A stretch of 43,702 nt of DNA, taken from positions 1-43,702 of the forward strand of contig NZ_KB903231.1 of the NCBI RefSeq assembly GCF_000379625.1, written 5' to 3'. Source of the DNA: Actinomycetospora chiangmaiensis DSM 45062. Its GTDB lineage: Bacteria > Actinomycetota > Actinomycetes > Mycobacteriales > Pseudonocardiaceae. The translations under genes and the position numbers were made by a program. The notes under the pieces are model-generated. The model did not search any database. It was not told where the DNA came from and saw only the letters and a list, made by a program, of their open reading frames with translations. Of the stretch, positions 15,745 through 27,533 are shown in pieces; positions within the stretch are counted from its first letter, which is position 1; every line of letters starts with the position of its first letter.

Positions 15745-16694
15745 ATGGGCATCACCACGACGTTCGACGCTCGGAGCACCGCCCTGGAGGTGGTCGAGGG
15801 CGTCGACCTGACCGGCCGCACCGCGGTGGTGACGGGCGCCGCGTCGGGGATCGGGGTGGAAACGGCCCGCGCCCTCGCCGCGGCGGGGGCGACGGTGACG
15901 TGGCCGCGCGCTCGGTCGAGGCGGCGGAGCGGACCGTCGACGACATCCGGTCGACCACCGGGAATGCGCAGGTGCACGCCGCGCCGCTGGACCTCACCGA
16001 CCTCGACTCGGTCCGCGCCTTCGTCGACGCCTGGACCGGGCCGCTGCACGTCCTCGTGAACAACGCCGGCGTGATGGACACCCCCGAGACGCACACCGCG
16101 TACGGCTGGGAGCTGCAGTTCGCGACGAACCACCTCGGGCACATGGCGCTCACCCTCGGCCTGCACGCCGCCCTCGCGGCGGCCGGTGACGCGCGGGTCG
16201 TCGTGGTGTCCTCCAGCGGGCACGGCAGGTCGCCCGTCGTGTTCGACGACCTGTTCTTCGAGCGGCGCCCCTACGACCCCGGCCTCGCCTACGGCCAGTC
16301 CAAGGCCGCGAACGTGCTGTTCGCGGTCGAGCTGACCCGTCGTTGGGCCGACGACGGGATCACCGCGAACGCGCTCATGCCCGGCGGCATCTGGACCGGG
16401 CTGCAGAAGCACTGGGACCCGGCGGTGATCGAGGAGCTGTCGGTGGCGGCCGCCGACATCATGAAGACCCCGGAGCAGGGCGCGGCCACGTCGGTGCTGC
16501 TCGCGACGTCGCCGCAGCTCGCGGGTGTGGGCGGGCGCTACTTCGAGGACTGCCACGAGGCGGAGGTCGTCGAGGAGATCCGGGGCGGCATCCACGGCGT
16601 GAAGGCGTACGCGCTGGACCCCGGGGCCGCCCGGCGCCTCTGGGACGTCTCGCTGGCGCTGCTGGAGAAGGCCGGATGGGACATCGGGCGCTGA
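15745..16694 (+). pseudogene. Short-chain dehydrogenase/reductase interrupted by a 1-nt frameshift
   Basis: The N-terminal Rossmann segment MGITTTFDARSTALEV..TAVVTGAASGIGVETARALAAAGATVT is in one frame up to about 15900. From there the SDR continues in another frame as AARSVEAAERTVDDI..., with NNAGVM, VSSSGHG and the catalytic YGQSK motif, to the stop at 16694. One base appears lost at about 15900-15902 (an expected codon ctg reads tg). Restoring it gives about 316 residues, normal for the retinol-dehydrogenase/WWOX-like SDRs. GTGGAGG (15734-15740) supports ATG 15745. It is either a recent pseudogene or an assembly error; codon bias and motifs are intact on both sides. The substrate is unknown. 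Confidence 0.85.
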
Positions 16695-16710
16695 GCGGGT
16701 ACGCAGCCGT

Positions 16711-17952
16711 GTGCAGCTGCCCGTCCCGGACACCGGACCCGACGCCGCCGTCGACTTCGTCACCGAGCACCTCGGCGACCTGACCTGCGACACCCCGGCC
16801 GCGTCCGGCGCGTTCCGCGGCGGGCAGACCGCGGCCGACATCGCCCTCGGGTCGCTCGACGTCACGAACTACGCGCGCCGCCGCAACGACGTCTGGCCGC
16901 CCGAGCGTCGCGGGGCATCGCGGATGTCGCCGTGGATCCGGCACGGGCTGCTCTCGCTGCCAGCGCTGTGGGAGCACGTCGCCGACGCCCCGCAGCGCGA
17001 CCGCACCAAGTACCGCGACGAGCTGGCCTGGCAGGAGTACGCCCGCCACGTGTACGCCCGCGTCGGTCCGGCCCTCGGCGACGACCTGCGCGCCCGGCCG
17101 CCGCGACCGCCCGAGACCTGGGACGACCCGTGGCCGCGCGACATGAACTGCATGGACGCGAACCTCACCGAGCTGCACGACGACGGGTGGCTGGTCAACC
17201 AGACGCGCATGTGGCTCTCCAGCCAGTGGACGGTGCGGGCCGGGGCGCAGTGGCGCGACGGGGAGGACGCGTTCTTCACCCACCTCCTCGACGGCTCCCG
17301 CGCGGCGAACCGGATGGGCTGGCAGTGGACGGTCGGCACCGGGACGGGCAAGGCCTACGGCTTCTCGCGCAACCAGGTGGAGAAGCGCGCGCCGAAGCTC
17401 TGCGCGGAGTGCGCCCTCAACGCCGACTGCCCGGTGCAGGACTGGCCGCCCGACCAGCGCACCGAGCGGATCGAACCGCCGTCGGCGTTGCGGTCCGACC
17501 CCGACCCGGAGGCGACCGGCGGCCCGTCGTCGGCGCCCTCGGAGGTCCCCGACGTCGAGGCGGTCTGGCTGACCGCGGAGTCGCTCGGCGACGACGACCC
17601 GGCGCTCGTGGCGCACCCCGACGCCCCCGCCGTCTTCGTCTTCGACGAGCCGCTGCTCGCCCGCCTGCGGCTCTCGGGCAAGCGGCTGGTCTTCCTGACG
17701 GAGACGCTGGCCGACCTCGCCACCCGGCGTCCGGTCGAGCTCTACCGCGGGCGCGTCCCCGACGAGCTGTCCGGACGGCGGGTCGCGGTCACCTTCGCGC
17801 CCGTGCCGGGGTTCCGCTCCCGGTCGACGGCGATCGACCCCGCCGTCGTGCACCCGTGGCCGTGGCTCTTCCGGCCCCGCGGTGGGCGGCTGCAGAGCTA
17901 CACCGCCTGGCGCAAGGGGATGCCGCAGCGGCCGGACGGCGTGGCCGGCTGA
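16711..17952 (+). CDS. Photolyase/cryptochrome-like protein with permuted domain order
   Basis: 413 residues. Residues 35-230 match the FAD-binding helical domain of class I photolyases: GGQTAA, YARRRNDVWPPERRGASRMSPW, DELAWQEY (103-110), GWLVNQTRMW (159-168) and RAANRMGWQW (197-206). Residues 281-402 resemble the photolyase N-terminal alpha/beta domain: VWLTAESLGDDDPALVA, VFVFDEPLL, RLVFLTETLADL and the linker-like GGRLQSYTAWRK. The order is thus reversed relative to photolyases. Between them are Cys231, Cys234 and Cys240 (CAECALNADC) and a Pro/Ser/Asp-rich linker. It probably binds FAD; repair or signalling activity is not shown. The gene is 16 nt after the SDR, so they share an operon. Confidence 0.8.
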   Translation: MQLPVPDTGPDAAVDFVTEHLGDLTCDTPAASGAFRGGQTAADIALGSLDVTNYARRRNDVWPPERRGASRMSPWIRHGLLSLPALWEHVADAPQRDRTKYRDELAWQEYARHVYARVGPALGDDLRARPPRPPETWDDPWPRDMNCMDANLTELHDDGWLVNQTRMWLSSQWTVRAGAQWRDGEDAFFTHLLDGSRAANRMGWQWTVGTGTGKAYGFSRNQVEKRAPKLCAECALNADCPVQDWPPDQRTERIEPPSALRSDPDPEATGGPSSAPSEVPDVEAVWLTAESLGDDDPALVAHPDAPAVFVFDEPLLARLRLSGKRLVFLTETLADLATRRPVELYRGRVPDELSGRRVAVTFAPVPGFRSRSTAIDPAVVHPWPWLFRPRGGRLQSYTAWRKGMPQRPDGVAG

Positions 17953-17978
17953 CCGTCGACACGCCGGGCTCCCCGCCT

Positions 17979-18497
17979 TCACCCGCCGTCGGGAACGTCC
18001 AGCTCCAGCACGAACGGCAGCTCCTGGACGCCGTACCAGGCCAGGTCGTGGTCCTCGGCGTCGCCGAGGGCGAGCTCGGCGTCCTCGTCGCCGAGGTCGG
18101 CGGCGTCGATGACCGCGGCGGCGCGGCGGACGGCGTCGGCCGCGTCGGCGAGGTCGAGGTGGATCGAGGCGAGCTTCGTGGACGGGATCGGCCCGGCGAC
18201 CCGGACCACCGCCGCGTCGAGGTCCGGGCGCGCGGTCACGTCGTCGACGTCGGCGGCGACCACCGCCCGGCGGGCGGGCGTCTCCGGGTCGTCGGCGAGC
18301 TCGGTGGCCAGCAGCCGCAGCGAGGCACGGGCGGCCTCGGTCATCGCGACGTACTCCAGCTCCTCCTCGTCGCCGGCGAGGTAGGACTCGCGCAGCGCCG
18401 GGGTCAGCGCGAACGCGGTCCCCGAGAGCGGCTGGACGTGCCCGTCGGCCAGGAGCCGGCGCAGCCCGGCCACCGTGGTCGGGACGTAGACCCTCAC
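17979..18497 (-). CDS. DUF6912-like conserved actinobacterial protein
   Basis: 172 residues opening VRVYVPTTVAGLRRLLADG, with Asp/Glu-rich helices and a C-terminal YGVQELPFVLEL segment. I recognise it as an uncharacterised actinobacterial family (DUF6912-like; possibly the counterpart of Rv3231c, from memory). GGAG six nt before GTG 18497 supports the start, and the frame open upstream is not needed. It is the last gene of a run with the patatin and WS/DGAT genes, 28 nt after the patatin stop. No enzyme motif or membrane segment was seen. Confidence 0.7.
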   Translation of the reverse strand: MRVYVPTTVAGLRRLLADGHVQPLSGTAFALTPALRESYLAGDEEELEYVAMTEAARASLRLLATELADDPETPARRAVVAADVDDVTARPDLDAAVVRVAGPIPSTKLASIHLDLADAADAVRRAAAVIDAADLGDEDAELALGDAEDHDLAWYGVQELPFVLELDVPDGG

Positions 18498-18525
18498 CCG
18501 TCGCTCCGCTCGCCCTGGCAAACCC

Positions 18526-19515
18526 TCACGTGTCCCGGTCCTTCCGGGACCACCACTGCGCGGTCGTGCGCAGGGCGGTCGGCACCACGTCCGCCTGGCG
18601 GCGGGCGTCCATGACGTTCCAACCCATCACCGCGCGCTCCTCGGGTCCCGGCGCGTGCGAGGTGACCCGCAGGCCGGCCTCGCGGAGCCGGGCGATCTCC
18701 CGGGCACTGCGGCCCCCGACCATCCCACGGAACAACCCGTCCGCCGCACCCCCCACCCCCGAGAGGCGGACGCGGCCGCGCCGGGCGAGCGGCACGAGCA
18801 CCAGCGCCTCGTCGAGGTCGGGCATGTCGGGGCCGAGCAGCAGGTCGGCCGAGGTCGCCGAGCACACCCCGCCGTCGACGTAGCGGCGACCGCCGATGCG
18901 CACCGGCTCGAACCAGCCGGGCACGGCGCAGGACGCGCTGGCGGCCTCCGCGCACGACGCCGGCGGCGCGCCCTGGCGGCCGAACGGTACGCGGGCGCCG
19001 CTGTCGTAGTCGGTGGCGACGATGCGCAGTTCCGGCGCGGTGGGCGGCGCGGGCCACGTCTCGGGCGCGAAGGACGAGACGAGGCGGATCACGCCGCTCG
19101 TGTCGGCCCGCCCGACCGGCAGCAGCGCCGAGGCGACCGCCATCGGCGGGAAGCGGCGGGGGTGCCGCGCGACCTCGCGGAGCAGCCGCACCGAGCCCGG
19201 CCCCACCCGCGGCATCGGCGGCAACCCGCCCCGCGCCCCGCGTCGACGGGGCTTCCCACCCGACGTCGGGGTCTCCCGCGGCTCGAGCAGGTGCTTGACC
19301 AGATCGTCGGCGCCCACCCCGCTGGCCAGCGCGGACGCGACGATCGACCCGGCGGACGTCCCGATGATCACGTCGGCGTCGCGGGCGTCGTGACCGGTGT
19401 GCTGCTGCCAGGTCGACAGCGCCGCCACCGTCCACGCGTAGCCCAGCGACCCGCCGGTGCCGAGGACGATGCCGCGGCGCGACGGGGTGCGGGCGGGCCG
19501 GGCGGGCGGGGTCAT
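18526..19515 (-). CDS. Patatin-like phospholipase
   Basis: 329-residue patatin-family lipid acyl hydrolase. It has an oxyanion glycine loop GTGGSLGYAW (19-28), the nucleophile motif IIGTSAGS with Ser54, and the catalytic-dyad Asp in the YVDGGVCSA segment. The ATG overlaps the stop of the WS/DGAT gene (ATGA), so acylglycerol synthesis and hydrolysis are coupled in one operon. No signal peptide is obvious, so the enzyme is probably cytoplasmic or lipid-droplet associated (inference). Confidence 0.9.
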   Translation of the reverse strand: MTPPARPARTPSRRGIVLGTGGSLGYAWTVAALSTWQQHTGHDARDADVIIGTSAGSIVASALASGVGADDLVKHLLEPRETPTSGGKPRRRGARGGLPPMPRVGPGSVRLLREVARHPRRFPPMAVASALLPVGRADTSGVIRLVSSFAPETWPAPPTAPELRIVATDYDSGARVPFGRQGAPPASCAEAASASCAVPGWFEPVRIGGRRYVDGGVCSATSADLLLGPDMPDLDEALVLVPLARRGRVRLSGVGGAADGLFRGMVGGRSAREIARLREAGLRVTSHAPGPEERAVMGWNVMDARRQADVVPTALRTTAQWWSRKDRDT

Positions 19516-20927
19516 CGCGGCACCGTGGCGACGAGCTCGGCCAGCGCCTCCGTCACGAGGTCACCGAACTCGTCGACGTCGGCCATCGAGTCCCGGTCGG
19601 CGTTGAAGCCGTAGAACACACCGCCGTCGTAGGAGGTCAGCCCCACCGCCAGGGACTGGCCCTTCGCCAGCGGCACCACGGGGTACATCTCGAGCATCCG
19701 CGCGCCGCCGGCGTAGAGCGGGTGCTGCGGCCCGGGCACGTTCGAGACGACGACGTTGAACAGCCGCCGCGACAGGCCGCTCGCCGCGCGGGCGCCCAAC
19801 GCGTGCAGCGTGGGCGGCGCGAAGCCGCCGACGCGCACCAGCGCGTTCGCCCCGACCGACTGCCCGGACTGCTTGTGCTCGCGCATCGCGTGCGCCACGT
19901 GGTGCATCCGCAGCACCGGGTTGGGCTCGCCGACGGGCAGGTCCACCAGGTACGACGCGATCCGGTTGCCGAGCAGGCCGCCACCACTGATCGCCCCGGT
20001 CGCCGCCGCCTCGCCGCGCACCGAGAGCGGCACCATCGCCCGCATCGTCGTCGACGGGGTCACCGAGGCGCCGCGGGAGAGCAGCCAGTTGCGCATCGCG
20101 CCGGAGATGACGGTGAGGACGACGTCGTTGATCGTGCCGCCGTGGGCGCGCCGGACGGCGCGGTAGTCCTCGAGCTCGGTCCGGGCGTGGGCGAACCGCC
20201 GCTGGGTGGAGATCGGCACGTTGAGCGGGCTGGTCGGGGCCGGGCGCACGGCGGTGCGGACCGCGGAGAGCAGCCCGCCCGCGACGCCCGCGACCTTCGT
20301 GACGGTGTCGGCGGCGTCGCGCACCGCCGCGTGCGCGGCCTCGACGGCGTTGCCGGGCCGGGCGACGGCCTCGCCGACCGCGTCGAGCACGAGCTTCCAG
20401 GGCGGCGGCTCGGGCCGGGCCACCCAGTCGTCCTCCGGCTCGTCGCGGCCGTCGGGCGAGTCGTCGAGCACGACCTGGCTGATGTCGATCGAGGCGATCC
20501 CGTCGACCATCGCCTGGTGGGTCTTCGACACGATCGCCACTCGACCGCCGGACAGGCCGTCGACCAGGTACATCTCCCACAGCGGCCGGGTGTGGTCGAG
20601 CGGGCGCGACATGAGCCGCGCGACCAGCTCGTTCAGGGCCCGGTCGGTGCCCGGGCCGGGCAGCGCGGAGCGCCGTACGTGGTAGGTCACGTCGAAGTCG
20701 GCGTCGTCGACCCAGACCGGGCGGGCGACGCCGTACGGGATCTGCTTGATCTTCTGGCGGTACCGCGGCACCAGGCCGATCCGCCCGGAGATGAGCTCGA
20801 CGAGCCGCTCGTAGTCGAAGCCGGACCGTGGCTTGCGGAAGACGGCGACGCTGCCGACGTGCATCGGCGTCGTCGGTTGGTCCATGTAGAGGAACGAGGC
20901 GTCCAGGGCCGTGAGGCGGTCCGGCAT
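19512..20927 (-). CDS. WS/DGAT-family acyltransferase
   Basis: 471-residue wax ester synthase/diacylglycerol acyltransferase family protein. The N-terminal LTALDASFLYMD, PMHVGS and the middle RPLDHTRPLWEMYLVDGL are typical, as are the C-terminal VVSNVPGP and YPVVPLAKGQSLAVGLTSY. The active-site box reads HQAMVDG (137-143) where the family consensus is HHxxxDG, so the second, normally catalytic His is Gln138. This may mean altered or lost acyltransfer. It corresponds in position to the M. tuberculosis Rv3233c/Rv3234c (Tgs3) region. The stop overlaps the patatin start. A GAGG ribosome site precedes ATG 20927. Confidence 0.9.
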   Translation of the reverse strand: MPDRLTALDASFLYMDQPTTPMHVGSVAVFRKPRSGFDYERLVELISGRIGLVPRYRQKIKQIPYGVARPVWVDDADFDVTYHVRRSALPGPGTDRALNELVARLMSRPLDHTRPLWEMYLVDGLSGGRVAIVSKTHQAMVDGIASIDISQVVLDDSPDGRDEPEDDWVARPEPPPWKLVLDAVGEAVARPGNAVEAAHAAVRDAADTVTKVAGVAGGLLSAVRTAVRPAPTSPLNVPISTQRRFAHARTELEDYRAVRRAHGGTINDVVLTVISGAMRNWLLSRGASVTPSTTMRAMVPLSVRGEAAATGAISGGGLLGNRIASYLVDLPVGEPNPVLRMHHVAHAMREHKQSGQSVGANALVRVGGFAPPTLHALGARAASGLSRRLFNVVVSNVPGPQHPLYAGGARMLEMYPVVPLAKGQSLAVGLTSYDGGVFYGFNADRDSMADVDEFGDLVTEALAELVATVPR

Positions 20928-20981
20928 GACCTCGATCCTCGCACGACGGCGGGTGAGACCCGTCTGACACAGTGGTCGCCG

Positions 20982-21761
20982 ATGTCACCCGCACCGCCCG
21001 CCGACGAGGTCTCCCCCAAGGACCGCTTCGTGACGGTCTACGGCCGCAAGCCGGTGCTCGAGGCCCTGACCGACCCGGCCCTGGAGGTCGACAAGGTCGT
21101 GCTCGCCGAGGGCGCCGACCAGCGGGCCGTGCGCCCGATCCTCGAGGCCGCCCGCGCACGCGGGGTGCGGGTGACGCGGGCCTCGGCGCAGCGGGTCAAG
21201 GTGCTCGCCGGCAACGGCCGGCAGGACCAGGGCGTCATCGCCGACGTCGTCGCCCCCGGGATGCGGACCGTCGAACGGTTCCTCGCCGCGCTCGGCCCGG
21301 AGGCGCCCGCGCGGGTGCTCGTCCTCGACGGGCTCACCAACCCGGCGAACGTGGGCATGATCCTGCGCTCCGCCACCGCCGCCGGGCTGGAGGGCGTGCT
21401 GCTCCCCCGCCGGGGCCTGCCGTCGATCGACCCGCTGGTGGTCAAGGCGTCGGCCGGGGTCGCCTTCCACGCCCCGGTGCTGCGGGCCGGGACCGCCGCG
21501 GTCGGGTTGGCGGCCCTCGCCGAGGCGGGGTTCGTCCTGCTCGGCCTGGACGGCGGCGGGGCGGTGTCCCTGTTCGACGCCGAACTCGCCCCCCGCACCG
21601 CCGTCGTGGTCGGCGGGGAGACCGACGGCCTCACCGACGAGGTGCGCGGCGAACTGCACGGCACCGTGGCGATCCCGATGGCGGGCGGCGTGGAGTCGCT
21701 CAACGCGGCGTGCGCGGCGACGCTCGCGTGCTTCGAGCTGACCCGGCGCCGTACCCCCTGA
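20982..21761 (+). CDS. SpoU/TrmH-family RNA 2'-O-methyltransferase (RlmB-like)
   Basis: 259-residue SPOUT methyltransferase. It has an N-terminal substrate-binding domain (VTVYGRKPVLEAL, about 18-95) and a C-terminal trefoil-knot domain with the motifs LDGLTNPANVGMILRSATAAG, VVVGGETDGL and IPMAGGVESLNAACAATLA. These are the three SpoU boxes. It probably methylates 23S rRNA, but the target nucleotide cannot be read from sequence. ATG 20982 starts just after a CACAGT hexamer and lacks a clear Shine-Dalgarno. The frame is open far upstream, but only as a shadow of the WS/DGAT gene. Confidence 0.88.
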   Translation: MSPAPPADEVSPKDRFVTVYGRKPVLEALTDPALEVDKVVLAEGADQRAVRPILEAARARGVRVTRASAQRVKVLAGNGRQDQGVIADVVAPGMRTVERFLAALGPEAPARVLVLDGLTNPANVGMILRSATAAGLEGVLLPRRGLPSIDPLVVKASAGVAFHAPVLRAGTAAVGLAALAEAGFVLLGLDGGGAVSLFDAELAPRTAVVVGGETDGLTDEVRGELHGTVAIPMAGGVESLNAACAATLACFELTRRRTP

Positions 21762-21861
21762 CGAGATCATCCAAACCGCCCACGCCTGCTGATCCTTCCT
21801 TCTAGGGTCGGAACCGCCGCGGGGCCGGAGCCGCCGCGGGGGCGCAGCGGGAGGACACGGC

Positions 21862-22491
21862 ATGAGCGTCGCGGCACACGACCCGGCACCGACGTCGGCA
21901 GGCCCCGGGCCCGCCCTAGGGACCGTCGAGGTCACGACACCCGGCGTCCGGCCGCGGGCCGGGCGGGTCTGCGTCGCGCCACGCCTCGCACGCCGGATGG
22001 ACCGTCGCCCGGCGCCGCGACTCCGACGGCTGCCCGCCCCGGTGCCCGTGCCCGAGGCCCCGCCGGAGACCCCGGCCCCGGACCTCACCACCCCGGCCTG
22101 GGACGCCGCCCTGGCGGCCTCCCGGTCGCAGGTCGGGCCCGTCGCGCTGCGGGTGCTGTCGGCCGTCGCGGAGGTGCTCGACGGCCGCCGGCCGGTCGGC
22201 CACCTCGAGGGGGTGTGCCCGGCCGAGGTGCTCGACCGGCTGACGGCGCTGGTGCCGTCCACCCGGCGCCCCCGGGCGAGCCGGGTGCAGGGGCTGCGGC
22301 TGTGCGCCCTGGTCACGGCCGGTCCGGAGCCGGTCCCCGCCGTCGAGGTCGCGGCGGCGGTGTGCCGTCCGGCCCGGCCCGACCGGACACCCGGCGCGCG
22401 TCGACCGGCCGACGACCGGGCTCGCGCGGTGGCCGCCCGCTTCGAGCTGCACGACGGCGCCTGGCGGCTGGTCGAGCTCGTCGTCGGCTGA
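21862..22491 (+). CDS. Rv3235-like Ala/Arg/Pro-rich protein (DUF6459 type)
   Basis: 209 residues. The first 75 are Pro/Arg/Ala-rich and probably disordered; residues 80-209 form a small domain with ALRVLSAVAEVLDGRRPVGHLEGVCPAEVLDRL and the tail VAARFELHDGAWRLVELVVG. This matches actinobacterial Rv3235-type proteins, which lie upstream of secA1 in M. tuberculosis. Function unknown. TAGGGT (21804-21809) is a likely -10 and GGGAGGA precedes ATG 21862. It faces secA across a strong hairpin. Confidence 0.8.
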   Translation: MSVAAHDPAPTSAGPGPALGTVEVTTPGVRPRAGRVCVAPRLARRMDRRPAPRLRRLPAPVPVPEAPPETPAPDLTTPAWDAALAASRSQVGPVALRVLSAVAEVLDGRRPVGHLEGVCPAEVLDRLTALVPSTRRPRASRVQGLRLCALVTAGPEPVPAVEVAAAVCRPARPDRTPGARRPADDRARAVAARFELHDGAWRLVELVVG

Positions 22492-22541
22492 TCCGGGGCA
22501 CCGGTCCGTCCTGGAACGCCTCGACGGCCACAGAGGTGCGA

Positions 22542-22585
22542 CGAGGGAGCCCCCACGCACCTCCGGGTGCGTGGGGACTCCCTCG
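22542..22585. terminator. Bidirectional hairpin between the Rv3235-like gene and secA
   Basis: CGAGGGAG (22542-22549) and CCCCACGCACC (22551-22561) pair with GGTGCGTGGGG (22566-22576) and CTCCCTCG (22578-22585), with one internal mismatch and a TCCG loop. It lies between convergent genes. Confidence 0.85.
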
Positions 22586-22601
22586 GGCGCCGTGGGGTCG
22601 A

Positions 22602-25754
<3,153 letters not shown>

Positions 25755-25858
25755 CACGATGGGTGACCTCGCTCGTCCTCGTCGTCGTCGGCCCGCGTCC
25801 GGCGCACTCGCGCAGAGTGCGTGGGCGCACACCCCATGGTAAGCGCGCGCCGCGGGGC

Positions 25859-25898
25859 GGTCCGGGGCCCGGTCGTCGCACGACCGGACCCCGGGACC
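25859..25898. terminator. GC-rich hairpin between hpf and secA
   Basis: GGTCCGGGG...CGGTCG pairs imperfectly with CGACCG...CCCCGGGACC around a short loop. It lies just past the hpf stop (transcription is leftward) and upstream of secA, so it probably ends the hpf transcript. Confidence 0.55.
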
Positions 25899-25931
25899 CC
25901 TGCCGACCGTCCGACGGCGGTCGGCCCGGAC

Positions 25932-26606
25932 TCAGACGAGGTGGATCACGCCGTAGTCGTAGCCGTGGCGTCGGTACACCACGCTCGGCCGTCCGGTGGC
26001 CTTGTCGGAGAACAGGAAGAAGTCGTGCCCCACCAGTTCCATCTGGGAGAGGGCGTCGTCCACGGTCATCGGGACGGCCTCGTGTTCCTTCACGCGGGCG
26101 ATCCGGCCGGGGCCGTCACCGTCGACGGCACGGCCGAACCGGTCGTCGAGGGCCTCGCGCGCGGCGGGGACGCCGCCGGCGGGTTCGGTCTCGTCCGTGG
26201 CCTCCCGCAGGGGGTCGGGGAGGGACTCGTCGAGCTCGGCGCCGGTGGTCGGCAGCTCCTCGCCCGGGCCGCCGGCCCCGACGGCCACCTTGCGACGCGC
26301 GTTGCGGTGCACGCGACGGTCGTGGGAGCGGCGCATGCGCTCCTCGAGGCGGCCGATGGCGAGGTCGAGCGCGGAGTAGAAGTCGCCGGCGCTGGCGACG
26401 GCGCGGACGACGGGGCCGCGTCCGCGGCCCGTGATCTCGACGCTCTGGCAGGTCTTGGTCTGACGCGGGTTGTTCTCGTGCGAGAGCTCGACGGACATCC
26501 GGATGACCTTGTGGTCATAGCGTCCGAGTCGGGCCAGCTTCTCGGTCGTGTGGTCACGGAAATGCTCCGGGACCTCGACGTTGCGGCCACAGATGACGAT
26601 CTCCAC
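25932..26606 (-). CDS. hpf: Long-form ribosome hibernation promoting factor
   Basis: 224 residues with two domains. The N-terminal HPF/YfiA fold (1-105; MEIVICGRNVEVPEHFRDHTTEK...) binds the 30S decoding site, and the C-terminal dimerisation domain (about 165-224; TVDDALSQMELVGHDFFLFSD...) drives 100S ribosome formation. An acidic, Pro/Glu-rich linker joins them. It corresponds to M. tuberculosis Rv3241c beside secA1. In mycobacteria such factors respond to hypoxia and stationary phase; no DosR box was identified here. Confidence 0.95.
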   Translation of the reverse strand: MEIVICGRNVEVPEHFRDHTTEKLARLGRYDHKVIRMSVELSHENNPRQTKTCQSVEITGRGRGPVVRAVASAGDFYSALDLAIGRLEERMRRSHDRRVHRNARRKVAVGAGGPGEELPTTGAELDESLPDPLREATDETEPAGGVPAAREALDDRFGRAVDGDGPGRIARVKEHEAVPMTVDDALSQMELVGHDFFLFSDKATGRPSVVYRRHGYDYGVIHLV

Positions 26607-26720
26607 ATCAACTCCCGGGGTGGTGACGAAAGCGCCGCCATCCGGCCGAGCAGGCCCGTGGCGTCGCCGTGTGACTCCTCGTGCCTCCTCTCGGTCGCCG
26701 GACCGGTGAGAGGGGACACG

Positions 26721-27533
26721 CTAGCGACTCGGGCGGGTGGCCGGAAGGTGTCGCGCGGGCGTCTCCCGGGTCGGGGGACGGGGCGCCGGGTCCCGCTCCC
26801 GGGGGCTGGACACGACGCCCGGAGCACCCGTCCGGGTGACCCTCGGGCGGGGCAGTCGGCCACCCGGGACCACCGGCCGTCGGGCCCCGACCGCCGTGAT
26901 CACCAGGACCAGCCCCACCGGGAGCCCCGCGGCCGCCAGGGCGCGGGAGCACGCGAGGGCGGTCGCGCCGGTGGTGAGGACGTCGTCGAGCAGCACCACC
27001 GTCCGAGGACCGGCGGGCAGGTCCGCGCGCCGCCGGACGCGCAGGTGCGCCGCCAGGTTCGCTGCGCGGGCCCGGGCGTCGAGCCCCACCGAGTCGCGGG
27101 CCCGCCACGACAGCGCGAGCACCGGGGCGACCACGTGGTCGGTGCCGGCCGCGACCGTCCGGGCCAGCCGCAGCATGTGGTCACCGCCCCGGGCCCGCGC
27201 CGCCCCCGGCCGCGAGGGCGCGGGGACGAGGACGCACGGGCCGCGTGGCAGGGCCTGCCCGAGCGCGACGGCCAGCGCCTCGGCCAGCGGTGTGGCGAGG
27301 TCGCGCCGACCGCGTTCCTTGTAGGCGATCACGGCCCGGCGCGGTGCCCCGGTGTAGGGCGCGAGCGCCATCGCGGACGGCAGCCCCGGCAGCTCGGGGG
27401 CGGGCACCGGGCGGGCGAGCTCCGCGCGGCAGCCCGCGCACAGGCCCTCCCCGGGGGCCACCGTCACCTCGCACCCGCCGCAGGGCGTCGGCAGCAGCAG
27501 GTCGAGCAGGGCGCGCCAGAGAGCGGTGATCAC
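26721..27533 (-). CDS. ComF family phosphoribosyltransferase-like protein
   Basis: 270 residues. An N-terminal zinc ribbon CGGCEVTVAPGEGLCAGCRAEL is followed by a type I PRTase core with YKERGRRDLATPLAEAL and the PRPP loop TVVLLDDVLTTGATALACSRAL. ComF proteins take part in DNA uptake in competent bacteria, but in actinobacteria the role is unproven. The Pro/Arg-rich tail after about residue 215 lacks family resemblance. GTG 27533 is chosen to begin just before the conserved LWRALLDLLLPTPCGGC; the open frame upstream overlaps nothing conserved. Orthologue of Rv3242c by position. Confidence 0.88.
   Translation of the reverse strand: MITALWRALLDLLLPTPCGGCEVTVAPGEGLCAGCRAELARPVPAPELPGLPSAMALAPYTGAPRRAVIAYKERGRRDLATPLAEALAVALGQALPRGPCVLVPAPSRPGAARARGGDHMLRLARTVAAGTDHVVAPVLALSWRARDSVGLDARARAANLAAHLRVRRRADLPAGPRTVVLLDDVLTTGATALACSRALAAAGLPVGLVLVITAVGARRPVVPGGRLPRPRVTRTGAPGVVSSPRERDPAPRPPTRETPARHLPATRPSR

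Noticed and set aside
15895..15905. Programmed ribosomal frameshift in the SDR gene
   Set aside because: No slippery run or obvious downstream pseudoknot at the junction; a simple 1-nt deletion explains it better.
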